Origin: Thysanoteuthis rhombus
Taxonomy: Eukaryota > Mollusca > Cephalopoda > Oegopsida > Thysanoteuthidae
Assembly (NCBI GenBank): GCA_963457665.1
Contig: OY735201.1
Span: forward strand, 29,953,841 to 30,017,840
Reading direction: 5' to 3'
DNA length: 64,000 bases
Below the pieces are notes generated by a model that saw only the letters and a list, made by a program, of their open reading frames with translations, was not told the origin of the DNA and ran no database searches. Shown piece by piece: positions 1 to 13,683 of this stretch. Position numbers and translations under genes: made by a program. How positions within the stretch are numbered: position 1 is the stretch's first letter; every line of letters starts with the position of its first letter.

Positions 1-389
1 AGAAGCAATGACACTTTGGGGTGTGTTGGAATTTGTATCTGCTCCACCAACCATCTTCCTCTAACAAAAAGGTAAGGTCATTCAAAAGATGGAGGGGTGG
101 GAATAGAGCAGGGAATAGTCTGGGTGAAGACGGGATGCACATTGTAGGGCTGGCACTGGATACCCTGGCGTCAGCCCTGGGATGAGAGTACATTGAAATT
201 ACTCGTGAATTTACAGAGTTTTGGAAGCCTTTGTTTTCTTTGATACTAAATAACATGAAAAAACCTTCGGCACTTATTTCGCCTTGTTCCTTTATTTCCC
301 CAAACTTTCGTCTGTTCCACTTTCTGTGTGTTGACTCCATAGGCCATTATTCATTAATATTGAACATTAGAAATGCTTCCTAAAGGCAT

Positions 390-620
390 ATATTGCTTAA
401 AAACCCACTATCTATTCAGGAATCTTAGCAAAGTTACTACACCAAGGTGTTGAATGCAGCAGGAGTTTATCATTTCACAGTGATCAATATAATTTTATCA
501 AACTCAAGAGTCAACACACTAAAAGCAGAATAGATGTTGGGATTGGCAAGATAGTGGCACAAGGTACACTTAGTGGCTTTCAGATATTGAAGAAGTACCA
601 AATTTTATCATAAAAAAGAT
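390..620 (+). pseudogene. Merlin/IS1595-like transposase fragment, copy 1
   Basis: Shares an extended match with the copy at 27228-27410, beginning CCACTATCTATTCAG and continuing through the segments that encode 'GVEC/EELNAEGF', 'HHFTVNQ' and 'YNFVDPE' in the better copy. Many stops and small indels; only the DDE-domain C-terminal part is left. Confidence 0.5.
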
Positions 621-1529
621 AACAAAAGAATTAGACAGGGTGATAAGAAGTCCTCAACACACTTCATGAACAGCCAGTAAATTTAATTAGTCACTGACAC
701 TGTTACAATAAAAATAGATTAATTGTTAAATGGAAAAATTGATTTAATCTTGAGTAAAAGAAGTTTGAATAGGCATCACAATAAAAATATGGAAGAAAAA
801 AAAATAAGAAAACAGAAAGTACAAAGAAAGGTAGATATAAAAAAAATAGAATAAATTAATCTTTAAATAAACAGAAAAAAAATCCTTCAATGTGAGATGA
901 TGTAAAAAAATTTATAAAATTGCTTATAAGCGAAGCAAAGAATTGAAAAATTTTGAAAGAAGTACTTGACTTAATACGGGAGATTTTCGTAATTTTAAGT
1001 CAGTTTTTCCACCTATCCTTCCCCTTTAAATTTAAAAACCGTATACCATTGAGAGGGTGTGCGACTAGTAACTCTACCTCCTTTGTAAAGACTACTAGTA
1101 ACTGAAACTACAGCTGAGCGGTTGTGATCCTATACTCTACAAGGAGTCTACAGGAATAAACAAAACAAACATACCATTGAGAGATGGTATATCAAGACCA
1201 ATCTACCATCTATGTTACATGTAATGTTATAAGAGAATGTGTAGATTCCTCATAGCAAAGTATCAGATTCACTTTATATACATGTGAAGTTGGAAAGTAC
1301 ACATTAAAGAAAAATGTGAAACGTCCAAATTTTGGTCATTGCAGACTGCTTACTAATATTTTTTTACAGAACTGTTTATGATAAGGAAAGATTACAAGTG
1401 TAATATCTGAACATGCATAAATGTAATTCACATAAAGCTCTTTAAAAAAAATCAAATTGTTTTTTCTAAGCAAATATGGAATAACCCCATAAAGATTGAA
1501 TCTTGATATGTTTTGGTGAGATAATCATG
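621..1529. other. Unassigned intergenic DNA
   Basis: AT-rich. A short local repeat (CATTGAGAG with flanking TACC) occurs near 1046 and 1174. No coding region or RNA gene recognised. Confidence 0.5.
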
Positions 1530-1690
1530 TGATTATATCTACATGGTCAAGAGATGGCTTAAACCTTTCAAGAGTCCTGAGACATATATCCCGAGGTTTC
1601 TATGACTGGCACTTCATGTCCTACCGATGTCTCCTGAGACATTTCAATTCAGGCATTAAGCACCATAATAGGTTAGTATGCAAGGGTTAG
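1530..1690 (+). repeat. Interspersed repeat, copy 1 (second copy at 54351-54545)
   Basis: Shares the blocks GAGACATATATCC..GAGGTTTCTATGA, GAGACATTTCAATTCAGGCATT and AAGCACC.TAAT.GGTTAG with 54351-54545 in the same orientation. Type unknown. Confidence 0.6.
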
Positions 1691-2012
1691 AAATGCATCA
1701 GGGATCCAAATGGTTGCCAAGTTTTGAGGTGCTTTCATATTTTTATCTATCATCAATCGATAATTTTTGTTTTGTTTTAATAATATTGAATAAAAACTTT
1801 TCAATACATGGAACCAGCTTGACGTCTATTATGTTGTATAATATCTTACATTTTTTTGTGATTTCAGGCTTCCATACATTTTACATGAATCATTAATTTT
1901 TTAAAACTGAAAAATGAGAGCAAAATATATGATATATATCATGGGAATGTTTTTGCTCCAGACATGTATCCTGCAAGTCATCTAAGAACAACTGAAGAAA
2001 TGTGTGCATATC

Positions 2013-2031
2013 TGTGTGTGTGTGTGTGTGT

Positions 2032-2091
<60 letters not shown>
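2013..2091 (+). repeat. (TG)n microsatellite
   Basis: About 79 bases of nearly pure TG with one TATG interruption. Confidence 0.95.
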
Positions 2092-2099
2092 ACTATGAT

Positions 2100-3881
2100 T
2101 ATTTTACAACTGGCCAATGTACAAAGTTCAAATTTGCCAGAAATATTGCTAAGCAGGCAAGGCAGTGCAGTGTTGAGTTTAAAGTCTTTTTTTGGAGGGG
2201 GGGTCGGCAGTCCTTGAGAAATTCAAAAAAAATAAATAGAACATCAAAAATTATGTAAATTTAGATATATTTTATCAAAACGGGCAACACTGAAGAGGAG
2301 TAACCGAAATACCTTGAAACCAAAGTTTCATGCAATGGACAGAAAATCATTTTACTTGAAAATTATGGTAGACAGCCCCAGGCACCCGGAAATCCAGCCC
2401 TTTCTAAACATGCACTTTGATCAGAGTATGTCATAATTGACTGAATACATTCTTAGGCATCTTTAATTACATATGGAGGTATGGATTGAGTTATACATAA
2501 CCATTCACAGGTTAAAAAGAAAAAAAATATTCACATGAATAATACCTGTAGTGAATGACACAGTCCAGGGAAATTATTGAAATATTTCTAATAAAATTAT
2601 ACTTTGTTGGGTGCTCCCTCTGGTGCTGGGAGAGGAAACTAACAAAGACTGGAGGTATCATCAGGTACTGCTGGGACGCCTTCAACAAGTGGTAATAATG
2701 CTTTGGCCTTGTAACTATGCTGACCCTAGAGACATCATTTATTGAAGGCTTTGTTGGAGCTACTGCTGGTGTAAGGTCACATCCTATTACCGCTTATTTG
2801 GCATGGTACCAAATGTCGCATGAGCATAATTTTGTTGAAATCTATGTTGAAAATAATGAGTCAAGAAGCAAGTCATCCTTAAGTGATAGTGAGAACATAT
2901 GTTGTCCTTTGAGTGACACCAAGTGACTGAGTTACGATCCAGGTAATCAGAAGGAGTAATCTATTACTTAATGTGATCCGAGACACAAGGTCACAATAAC
3001 AATACTTGGCCAGCCGCGACTGCACAGATAAAACAACAGCCAATATACAATAGAGCTGACATAGAAAGCCAACCGATATAACCTGCAATACAATGAAACC
3101 CTGTAATGTAATACAGTTCTTTATGCCCATTTTAATATGACGAATACCACACAAGTAAACGGATTATCTTGAAAAAGGGATGATTCAATAGAGAAGAGGC
3201 ATTAATCAAATGAATATCAAAATTTGAATTAAAAGCAAGTTATTTCTGTTCTTGAGGTGACAGTATTAAGCATTTGTAACATTTTTTTTCCTTCTTTAAG
3301 AAGAGGGGTGAGCCTACAGGTTTACCCTGTAAGCTGAAGTTGGAAAAAAGGAAAGTTGATGCTTGCATCAATCTGATACACATTCAGATTTGGTCAGCCT
3401 AGACCTGAAAACCAAACAACAGAAAACAAAAGGGGGTGAAAGAAGTTGTCTAACATTCAATATTGTTGATGAACCAAAATCTGGTGGGGTAGACCTGCAA
3501 CTCTAATTAGACTGATTTTTTTTTTTCTTCATTAAAAAATACCTCATTTACCGGTATATAAGATGCACATTTAAATTGAAAAAAAAAAACTATACAAATA
3601 TTACATTACACCAAGATTTCAACCAGGGAAAACATTCTGTATGAAATCGAATATAGTCAGCAACATTATGAAAATTAAGCTTGTCTGCCAATGTTGCCTC
3701 ACTCGAATTCTTCAATTGAAACACGTACACACGGAAACATGAAACAAACATCCAAACAGGCAATTTTTAGACCAGACAGATGCAGATGTGGTACCATAGA
3801 CAGTGGGATTTTGCCTAAGAAAGCCTGGTAATATAGTCAAGACCAGAGGGCTCAGGATTCATCACAAGACCAGTGCTTTCA
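2100..3881. other. Unassigned intergenic DNA
   Basis: One 69-codon frame at 2717-2926 (+) and a 91-codon frame at 2879-3154 (-) show no recognisable motif and are treated as chance. ACCGGTATATAAGATGCAC near 3550 resembles a widespread short DNA-element terminus but was not paired. Confidence 0.4.
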
Positions 3882-3909
3882 TGTCCTTGCAACAATAATT
3901 GCAAGGACA
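3882..3909 (+). repeat. Perfect 11-bp hairpin
   Basis: TGTCCTTGCAA, six-base loop CAATAA, then the exact reverse complement TTGCAAGGACA. No surrounding element was recognised. Confidence 0.8.
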
Positions 3910-4741
3910 AGAGAGAATCTTTTGAGTTGTTTCTGACACACGCGTTAGCGTATGATTTACCCCACATTAAACCAATCTTGTGTCACATCCTATCTACATG
4001 GAGGCAAAGATTAATAGGAACAGATTACCAAATTTATGCTCATAGAAATTGGAAGTTCTTGGATAAGCAATGATTCTTTAGCATGGTTTTATTTATTGAT
4101 TTGAGACAAAAATTAACTAAATGTATAAAAATGGATAATTCCCATATTTCTTAGTCATTTTAGTGACTCACCTTCCACTCGTTAAATCGCAATGCATCTA
4201 AAAAGGTAAAAAGGATCCCAACCCCTGTGGTAAGGTACAAAAAAGATGTTACTCAAATTGATACTTACAATGAATTACCACAATCTGAAGACTGAATATA
4301 TTGGTCCAAAATGCTGAGATTTACAAAAAAAAAAAAAATTTTGAAAAATATGACATTATTAAAAGCCTAAAAATCATAGAAAGAAAAGAATGACAATGTG
4401 ATATTACAGGAAAAAAGTCTGCAGAGTTTTGAGAGGATACCAGATGATCCAAGTCGAAGATTCAAAAACTCACTTGTTGGAACAAAAAGAAACAAGTGAA
4501 GAGACAAATGAAACAATAGAAGAAAGAGTTCAGTAGCTAAAGAGGTTAAGAAGTTCACTGCTACCCTTGATAGCCTTACAAAATATGCATATCCTCTGCT
4601 CAGGGCTACAAGGCAGATAGTGTGTCTAGCTTGTTGCTGTAGCCATTCATATTGCCTTAGATTAAACCATGGAAGAACACATATGAGCATCTAAAGCAAT
4701 GTACCAAAAACAAGATGCACAAAGCAGCAAACACAATATAC

Positions 4742-4900
4742 CAGTGATTCCCAAACAATGACCCACTGATCCCTGGGGTGCTGCAGTTGGCTCCCAGGAA
4801 ATTCAAAAAAACTTTCATGATTCCAGGCAATCGTTATTTCATCCGCTTATACACATTCATGATGATAGGAGGTGATATCTAATTTGCACGTCATGAATCA
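4742..4900 (+). mobile_element. hAT-like terminal fragment
   Basis: Begins CAGTGATTCCCAAAC followed by GACCCACTGATCCCTGGGG, the typical wording of hAT (Charlie-type) 5' ends. The matching 3' end was not found, so only a fragment is claimed. Confidence 0.4.
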
Positions 4901-5289
4901 CTGTCCTCCCAGCTGTGGATTTTGCAACTTCAACACTAAATAGAGCTTGGTCGATAGTTTGATATGAAAATTAGAGAAACAAAACCATCAGTAATTATGA
5001 TTATTACAAATGTATTGATTTTTTGATGAATTTAAATTCAATGATTCATTTTCATTTTTTTACCCAAATCTTTTAGCCACATGAAATTAAATGCAATTGT
5101 TTAGTATTTTCCGATTTGAGGAGCCATTGAAAAATACTTCAGTTAAACCAAGTGATTGTGCGAGCAAATTTATTAGCCAAAGATTAAGCAATAATGAAAA
5201 TGAATAAAGCAGCAGTCATTTGGGACTAGTCGACATTTTCAACTGATCAGTCCAGAGGTAGACTTGTTGATATTTGAATGAAGATGATG

Positions 5290-5290
5290 T

Positions 5291-5326
<36 letters not shown>

Positions 5327-5369
5327 CATTTCAAATAAGTTTCTAAATAATATAACATAATTGAAAAAT

Positions 5370-5432
<63 letters not shown>
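5290..5432 (+). repeat. Two (TA)n microsatellites
   Basis: TA tracts at about 5293-5325 and 5373-5431 separated by about 45 bases of unique sequence; a third TA tract lies at 6069-6109. Confidence 0.95.
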
Positions 5433-6066
5433 GCACAGTGCAAATTAGGAATGCAAAATGATATGATATACTATAGTATGATACAGTATTCAATGTGTGA
5501 TGGGTTTATTTCATAAAGGGCTCAATACATTCAACATTAAACATTAAGTTGATTTAGAGAAAAGCTTGTATATAACGGAGTAAGGATTAGCTACACAAAC
5601 ACTTTTTTGTTTCTGTCCAGTTTGGGCTTCTTCAGCCGATTGATTTAGTTTGTTTTGAAATCCCTATTAAGATCATTTTTTTGTGGGGGTGTATTTTTCT
5701 AGGTGGTCAAATCTTCCTTTTATTCTGTTTATAGTATTTGTTTAGTGGTTAGTTATTGCTTGTTATGTCTTTTTCCTTTATTCAGTGCAAATGCAGTGCA
5801 TATTGTGATAATGAATTATAGATTAGGAGGGTATGGTTTGGGCAGTTTCCTTATCAGGATGTTGTTGATCAATCAGTTCTTTATGGTATGTTAAATCTCT
5901 GACAAGACATCATTCACACTTAAATCTGTTTCCTTTTTGATATGACCTTCCTTGGTGATCTTAATATTCAATGTGTGGTCTATTTCCATAAGTTTAGGAT
6001 AATTATGGTGATTAGGTTTTCCTTTGAAGGAACTGAGTGAAAGAAACACTGATAGTGGTTGTTTTT

Positions 6067-6112
<46 letters not shown>

Positions 6113-6389
6113 AATACATATTAGTGGGCAAGTACTGAAGATTGTTGATAAGAATTCTAAGCAATTCGAGAATTTAATCGCATCTTGAGTTTTCCAGTTT
6201 AGTAATTATGTTGTTTGTTTTCATGGCAAAAGTGATATTTCAATTTTTTTTGCTAACAATGAAACGAGATGAAAAAGGGTTCCAGTATTCTTGTATATGC
6301 AAATTAATTTTCTCATTTGTTCTGTCCAATTTGATTAACACAACAGTTGTGCATTGGAGAACAAATTTAGACTTTCGAAAAATTAATCA

Positions 6390-7312
6390 TTGATATGTAT
6401 ATGTATATACATACATACATGTGCATATATATACATTTATATACACATACATATATTTACATATATATATCAAGACACCTAAATATATATAAAAATATAT
6501 AAACACATATATACATACAAATATACACACATACTAAGATAAATATATATATATACACACACATATATGTATATGTATAACCAGACACATACATATATAT
6601 ATGCATACATAAATAATTATTTACACACACATATATATATACATATATACACACGTACAAATATGAATATATATATACATATACGCAGTCAATTATGAAT
6701 ATATTTATATAAATATATATATATATACACATACATATGCATATAAATATACACATATACATCTATACATACATATATACATCTTTAAATACATATATAC
6801 ATCTATATGTATATATATACACATATATATACAAGCATACATCAATACATATACATACATATGTACATACATGCATCTATGCACACACATATATATATAC
6901 ATATATGCATCTATACACACATAAATATATATATACATACATGTATAGTTAAATGTATCCATACACACAAAAATATATATATACATAGATTGATGCATGT
7001 ATACACACATAAAAAAATATACATACATATATGCATCCATACACACTTATATATATATACATACATATATGAATCTATACAAACACGTATATATGTATAC
7101 ATACATATATGCAAACACATATATATATACATACATATATGCATCTATACAAACACATATATATATATACATACATATATGCATCTATATACACATACAT
7201 GTATGCATCTATACACATATATATATATATGTATATAAATACATACATACTTATATATGCATCTATACACACACATATATATATACATACTTACATATAC
7301 GTATCTATACTC

Positions 7313-7343
<31 letters not shown>

Positions 7344-7973
7344 CATGTATATATACATCTATACTCATATAAACATATATATGCATACATATAAGTATCT
7401 ATACACACATACATAAATATATATATATGTATATACATAAATGCATCTATACTCATATATACATAAATATACATACATATAAGTATCTATACACACACAC
7501 ATGTATATATATGAATATACATATATGCATCTATACTCATATATACATATATATACATACATATAAGTATCCTTACACACACACACACACATATATATAC
7601 ATACATATAAGTATCTATACACACACACACATACATACACATACACATACACATATGTAACTATACACACATATATATGTATATATACATGCATATATGC
7701 ATCTATACACACATATAAATATATATACATACATATATATGCTACTGTACATATATATACTTCTATACATATATATACATACAAATATATGCTACTATAC
7801 ATGTATATACATACATATGCTTCCATACATATATACATATATATATATATAAATATTTAGATATGCACAAATATATACACATGTATATGCATACGTATAT
7901 ATACATATGTATATATATATTCATGTATGCATACATATATGTACATATATATATAAATATTTGTGTATACACA

Positions 7974-8005
<32 letters not shown>

Positions 8006-8350
8006 CACATATATGTACATGTATAAATTTTTATACATACGTATATATATACATATACAAATATATAGACATATATAAATATGAATACTTGTATATACAT
8101 ATATGTATATACGCACATATGTACATACAATCGTATGAATATATATATACAGATCTATATATATGAATATATAAACATACATGTATATATACATATATAT
8201 ATGCATAAACATACATACAAAAGTATAAAAATATATATATACAATATATATCATATCCGTATATAGATATACATACTTGTATATAGATATATATATGAAT
8301 ATATATACATATACATGAACATACATAAATATATTGAATATATATTCAAA
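6390..8350 (+). repeat. ATAC/CTATACACAC minisatellite, unit about 38 bp
   Basis: Degenerate tandem array. The recurring unit contains TGCATCTATACACACA, then (TA)n, then CATACATATA; units begin near 6869, 6908, 7030, 7140, 7180, 7258, 7440 and 7526. Long open frames of Tyr/Ile/His on both strands here are an artefact of the repeat. Confidence 0.9.
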
Positions 8351-8850
8351 CATTTATATATATCCATACATATATATTTATAAATTCATACATATATATA
8401 AATGTATATATAAATAACTTATATATCAATACATCATATATTTCCATTCATAACATACATGTATATCTATTCACATATATATAATACATTTATATACTAT
8501 TTATATATATATTACATATACATATAGCATATATCATATGTATATGATACAATTATATATATATATTATATATAGATATAGTATGTTATACATATATATT
8601 ATATATACATATACATATTCATATATATATTATACATTATATATACATATACATATTCCATATATATATTATACATATATCATATATACATATAATATAT
8701 ATTACATATATATGAATATAATATATATTCGATATATATATATTACATATATATAATATATATTTTCATATATCATGCATATATATTATATATATATTTG
8801 AATATGTTTATATTGTATATATCTGTATTTCATATATCAATATTTAATTC
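8350..8850 (+). repeat. TATA-rich simple repeat
   Basis: Imperfect ATATAT/ATACATAT sequence continuing from the minisatellite without the CTATACACAC core. Confidence 0.85.
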
Positions 8851-8859
8851 ATTTTTATA

Positions 8860-9112
8860 TACATATATATAATAAATGTATTATTAATACATATATATAT
8901 AAATTTGAATAAATATATATATATATATATGAATTTGAATAAATATATATAATTTTGAATAAATATACATATATATATATATATATAAATTTGAATAAAC
9001 ACACATAAATATATATATATAAATTTAACTAAATATATACATATATTTATATATATATAAATTTGAATAAATATATATATATATATATATATATATTTAC
9101 AAATTTGAATAC

Positions 9113-9165
<53 letters not shown>
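8860..9165 (+). repeat. AAATTTGAATAAATA(TA)n tandem repeat
   Basis: About eight units of AAATTTGAATAAATA followed by a variable TA run (period roughly 30-50 bp), ending in an uninterrupted TA tract at 9118-9165. Confidence 0.88.
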
Positions 9166-9169
<4 letters not shown>

Positions 9170-9307
9170 CGAGTTCACAATCATTCTGTTTGGATCACAT
9201 TTATCCATTTTTCAATTCATCATTTTGATTTAAAAGAAGCAAATAGACTGAGAATGAATGAGATGAGAATTTGATGCGAGACAGGTATTCCAGTCTTTAC
9301 CTCACAA

Positions 9308-9390
9308 GCGAATGTTTAGCTCAATGGTTAGAGCATTGTTATGTTGGAATTGTTATCTTATTTGTGGCACTTTCGATTCCTGCAGCAGCC
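9308..9390 (+). repeat. tRNA-like sequence (SINE head or tRNA pseudogene)
   Basis: TAGCTCAATGGTTAGAGCA is a near-consensus Pol III A box, and TTCGATTCC about 50 bases later fits the B box. Acceptor and anticodon stems do not pair well, so an active tRNA is unlikely. Confidence 0.5.
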
Positions 9391-9632
9391 TTTTTTTTAT
9401 TCAATTGTTTACTCTATTCATGATGTGTATGGTGAGTGATACATTAAACTGTAATGGAGGGAAATCATTTTAAACAGGTTGTGTATAATATAACGAATTT
9501 ATAATCATATATTTTAATATATATATATATATGTATATATATTACATAAAAATATAAATATATGTATGAAATGGTGACTTGCTGGGAACAAAATTTATGC
9601 TTCTGATGTGTTTAATAACTCAAATATATATT

Positions 9633-9935
9633 CTAAATGGGCACAAATAAGCATGATTGCTTATACATACTTGCGTGTGTGTTTTCAAATGAAAAAGCTG
9701 ATTTACTCTGAAAACTTGAGGTCTGCAAAGACACGGTTGTTACTGGGATCAAAAATGAAAACCTTTTTGAAATACTGAACATTGATCTTAAGGAAAAATT
9801 CTCTATCAAATTTATCTTCCTCTTGAGTGCAAGTTCCTTAGTTCTTCTCATAGGGGTGGGGATGGGAAGAATGTCCAGATCCCTCACTGCAAACCCCTGC
9901 TCAGGCAAAGCACTATTAACTTTTTTCATTTCCAA
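9633..9935 (-). other. Unrecognised 100-codon open frame, probably non-functional
   Basis: Begins MEMKKVNSALPEQGFAVRDL, rich in Lys/Arg/Ser with no signal peptide or known motif. It lies between two satellite blocks. May be a decayed repeat; included because its composition differs from the simple repeat around it. Confidence 0.12.
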
Positions 9936-10004
9936 ATATGTACATAGGATAAGGAAATTTCATAAACGAAAACCCTAAATATTCTAAAGTAATCATAAAT
10001 ATAT

Positions 10005-10590
10005 ACATACATATAAGTATCTATACACACATACATATATATATACATATATATATATTTATGTATATATATATATATATGCATCTATACTCATATATAC
10101 ATATATATACATAGATATAAGTATCAATACACACACACACATATATATATATGTATATACATATATGCATCTATACTCATATATACATATATATACATAG
10201 ATATAAGTATCAATACACACACACACGCACATATATATATATATATATAAATATATACATATAAGCATCTATATTCATATATACATATATATACATCCAT
10301 ATATGTATCTAGACACATATATACATATACATACACATATGTATCTATACACACATATATATATATACATACATATTTGCATCTATACACACATATGAAT
10401 ATATATACATACATATATATGCTACTATACATATATATACTTCTATACATATATATACATACAAATATATGCTACTATACATGTATATACATACATATGC
10501 TTCCATACATATATACATATAAATATTTAGATACGCACAAATATATACACATGTTAATGCATACGTATATATACATATGTATATACATAT
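10005..10590 (+). repeat. Second minisatellite block, near-copy of 7380-7910
   Basis: Repeats the order and wording of 7380-7910 (for example GCTACTATACATATATATAC then CTTCTATACAT then ATGCTTCCATACAT then ATTTAGATACGCAC) at an offset of about 2680 bases, with a 10-base TA deletion. Confidence 0.85.
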
Positions 10591-10599
10591 ACATAAATT

Positions 10600-12050
10600 A
10601 AACTTAAAAATTAATATTCTTTTTTTTTCCCTCTAATATAAGTATGATGTCTTTTGCCTTACTATTAATAAACTTTTCATTTTTTTATCTGTAAATTTCT
10701 CCGAAAAATTTTTCACATTATTGTTTATGTCTATTCTAGAGCTAAAAAGTTATGAATTGAAAGCAGATGAAAAATGATGATCATATATTTTCTCATTTTT
10801 TGGTGTTTCAGATTTGTCTTCACATTCTTATTTAGAAGAATTTTTTTGATTCACCATCCCCACCATCCCCACTAAAACTACTCTGCATAAATTTCAATCT
10901 ATTTTGGCAATAAGTTATTTTTTTGTGTGCGTGTGTGGGGGGGAGGTGGGTGGAGTTTAACAAATTTGGTGCTGCATGTTCACCAGAATTCGATCGAATG
11001 TTCAAAATGACATGAATCTTAGTCTAAACCTTTTTCTATTTTGCCTTTTAGTAAATCAAATATTTCATTAAAAAAACATTGGTACATTTTGATCTGAGAC
11101 CAAGGCAATTTTCTAAAAGAAAATCCGTTTATGTTATCCAACTCATTCTAACAGAAAACAAAAACTTCCACTAGAATCCATCAGTCGTCAAAGCCTAAAA
11201 AAACAACTAAAAATGCTTCATATGATATCAACCCTTGCAATATTATATAATTTTATCACAATACTAAGGATTGAACAACTGTAGCCACAAAAGGAGGCAG
11301 ACGGTTCTATCCTTTCTATAAGTGCAAGTGTTTGTGCGTTTCAGCACTCCTGGCCATACCGTTTTGTATACAAACTTGAAAATTGACATCAGTACTCCAC
11401 TAGACCCTTTTAAATTTTTATTCTATTCTTAGAAAAAAAAAACCCCAACCCTTTTTGACCTTTTGAGCCTTATTTTGACAGGTTCATTGATGTCATCTAG
11501 AATCTGGAGAATCCAGATGTTTCTAAAAGTTTTTTTTTTACTCTGTTTTAGATGTTTCATCGCAGAAAATACCTGTGATGTCATAAATGGACTTTATTCT
11601 GACCATTGATGCTACAGTTGTTCACTTAATGACTTTGATGGTGACTTTATCTAACTTCCAGAAAACTGAAATTAGCATGAAACAGGCTATTCCTGAAACT
11701 GGCTAGTTTTGACGTAAGAAGTTTTCAAGAAACAACAGAGAAAATGACACAAAAGGTTTTATTTAGATAAAGAAAGACTGAATCTAGTTATTGAATTTTC
11801 AAAAATGGAGCTGACAAAATTCAATGAAAAACTTTTAACCATGACAACCATTACAGTAATGTGTGCAAATTCTATCAGAATTAGTCAAATACTATTGAAA
11901 TTATAAGCAACTGAAATAAGTCAGAGATAAAAGGGACCACGCGATATAATAAATTTCAAAAGTATAAATAATTTGCTGAGATGCACATGAAAACCTCATG
12001 CCACATCTTTACAGAAAACCAACCATGTTATAAGTATGGTTGAGAAATGA
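10600..12050. other. Unassigned intergenic DNA
   Basis: AT-rich sequence without recognisable gene or repeat. Confidence 0.4.
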
Positions 12051-12299
12051 ACAACTACTACTTCTGGTAAAAGTTATGGAATCAGCAAATTAAGAGGATG
12101 TTTACCCAGTTTTTTTACTTTGCAGCAAATAAACAAATCACAGGTGAGACACAAAACAATTCTTGTTTGATAACTTGATATTCTGGCTTCATGAAATAGA
12201 ACTCCAACAAATTAAATAGAAATATTTAAATAATGAGCATATTTTCTTCCAGAACAAGTAGAGGAGAAAATAAAGGAATCACATTGTAAGACCATAACG

Positions 12300-13270
12300 A
12301 ACCTTTAAACTTGTTTGACTGGCTTAATTGGAAGGGAAGATAGCTTCAATAAGAGAGCTCTCAGATTAAATAATTGAATGGATAATTTAACTCCTCTAAG
12401 GAGGAAATCCAACAAGTGGCAAAAGATGTTGGTTCCTTATTGGCTGTGTCGAAAATATGGCACTAGTATAAACAAAATTGGAAGTTTGTAAAGGAAACCA
12501 TACAGGTATACCCCAGATACCAAGGCATCAGGATAAAAAAACTCTAAAGCCTTGGAAATATAAATTGCACAACAATACAAATGAGCAGAAACAGCAGTCA
12601 GTGTTTGTGGACTGCGAGAAAAATCGGCTGAATGAGAGGCCAAAACGCAAACCAGCTCTAACATCTAAACAGATGAAAACGAGGCTACAATGGGCTAAAG
12701 AGAAACGATAAAAAAGTGTGGATGATTGGATGAAAGTGATATACAGCAATGAATCATGAATCTGCAGCGGCCAAGGCAACGATGCTATAACTTTAGTCTG
12801 GTGCCATTCCAATGAAATGAAGATGATTGCCTGAACAAAACAAGCAAATTCCTTAAATCGTGCTATGAGGTTGCGTGTCGGGTAAAGATCCAGGAGATGG
12901 TAACCATTATCTCATCAGTCAATGCACTGATGTACATTGAAATTTTGGACATTTTTCTCATTTCATGACATGAAATTTGGTAATGATGAAGTCATTTTCC
13001 ACTATGATAATGTATCTTGGCCACAGAGCGAAGAGTGTTAAAGCCTATTTTTTTTAGGAAAGCCATAATAACTTAGTGATTTATCCAGCAATCAGTTCAA
13101 ATCTCAATCAGATTGAAAGTTTATGGTAGAAATTTTAAAAAATGGTCGATGACATGGTTCTATCTAGCAAAGTTGGAATCAGCTTGATGGAGAATATTGT
13201 TTTCCATTGGTGAAAACTATGCTTCAAAGAATTCAAGTCATCATATAAGCCCAAGGAGGAGCAAGAAAGT
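12300..13270 (+). pseudogene. Tc1-like transposase pseudogene
   Basis: A cut-and-paste DDE transposase. The open part at 12478-12711 reads ...RKPALTSKQMKTRLQWAKEK, the Tc1 'RKPLLT..q...RL.WAkeh' block. A stop then interrupts it; the next codons give DDWMKVIYSNES (DDW..VI.SDES region) and GQGNDA. Further on, broken frames carry the PGDGNHYLIS-like, 'VIFHYDN' (second Asp) and 'PAISSNLNQIESLW' (third acidic residue) blocks, then a C-terminal 'LVKTMLQRIQVII'. Multiple frameshifts and stops mean it is inactive. Confidence 0.85.
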
Positions 13271-13545
13271 AATAATTATAATTTGTTTTGTGGGTGATTC
13301 TATATTTCCCCCTCTCAACATTGAATAATTCCAGAATTTTTTCCTCTACTTCATCTGGAGAGGAAAATTTGCCAATGATCTAAATATATTGATCTAATTT
13401 GAGTTATATAGAGTAGTGAAGTCATGACATCATGTGACAGAACTTCAGATTCAATTCATATTGAATTAGTACTAAGAAAATCTAGCTCCACTCATTTTTC
13501 TTCATTTCTTTGGTTATTTCAACTGCAGTTTTGCCCAGTTTGTCT

Positions 13546-13683
13546 GTATAGGACATCTAGTTTAATCTTGATAAAAATGTTGAAAACTTTCAGTGATTCG
13601 GGCTTTTTGATGGAAAAATGCATGGAAATCAATAAAAAATCACAATAAGTTATCAAATTTTTTTTTAACTAGATGTCCTGTAC
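13546..13683 (+). mobile_element. 138-bp hairpin (MITE-like) nested in the Tc1-like element
   Basis: GTATAGGACATCTAGTT at the left end is the inverted copy (one mismatch) of AACTAGATGTCCTGTAC at the right end. About 104 bases of interior without coding capacity. It lies between the transposase remnant and the right inverted end. Confidence 0.6.

Noticed and set aside
1893-2258. Frames of alternating Val-Cys or His-Thr
   Set aside because: Translation of the (TG)n tract.
6457-8353. Many overlapping open frames on both strands rich in Tyr/Ile/His/Cys
   Set aside because: They translate the ATAC/TATA minisatellite; open frames on both strands with the same period are a repeat artefact.
6390-9165. 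CRISPR-like array
   Set aside because: Units are directly abutting, low-complexity and variable, with no spacer/repeat alternation; eukaryotic minisatellite.
9308-9390. Functional tRNA gene
   Set aside because: A and B boxes fit but the acceptor and anticodon stems do not pair; more likely SINE head or pseudogene.
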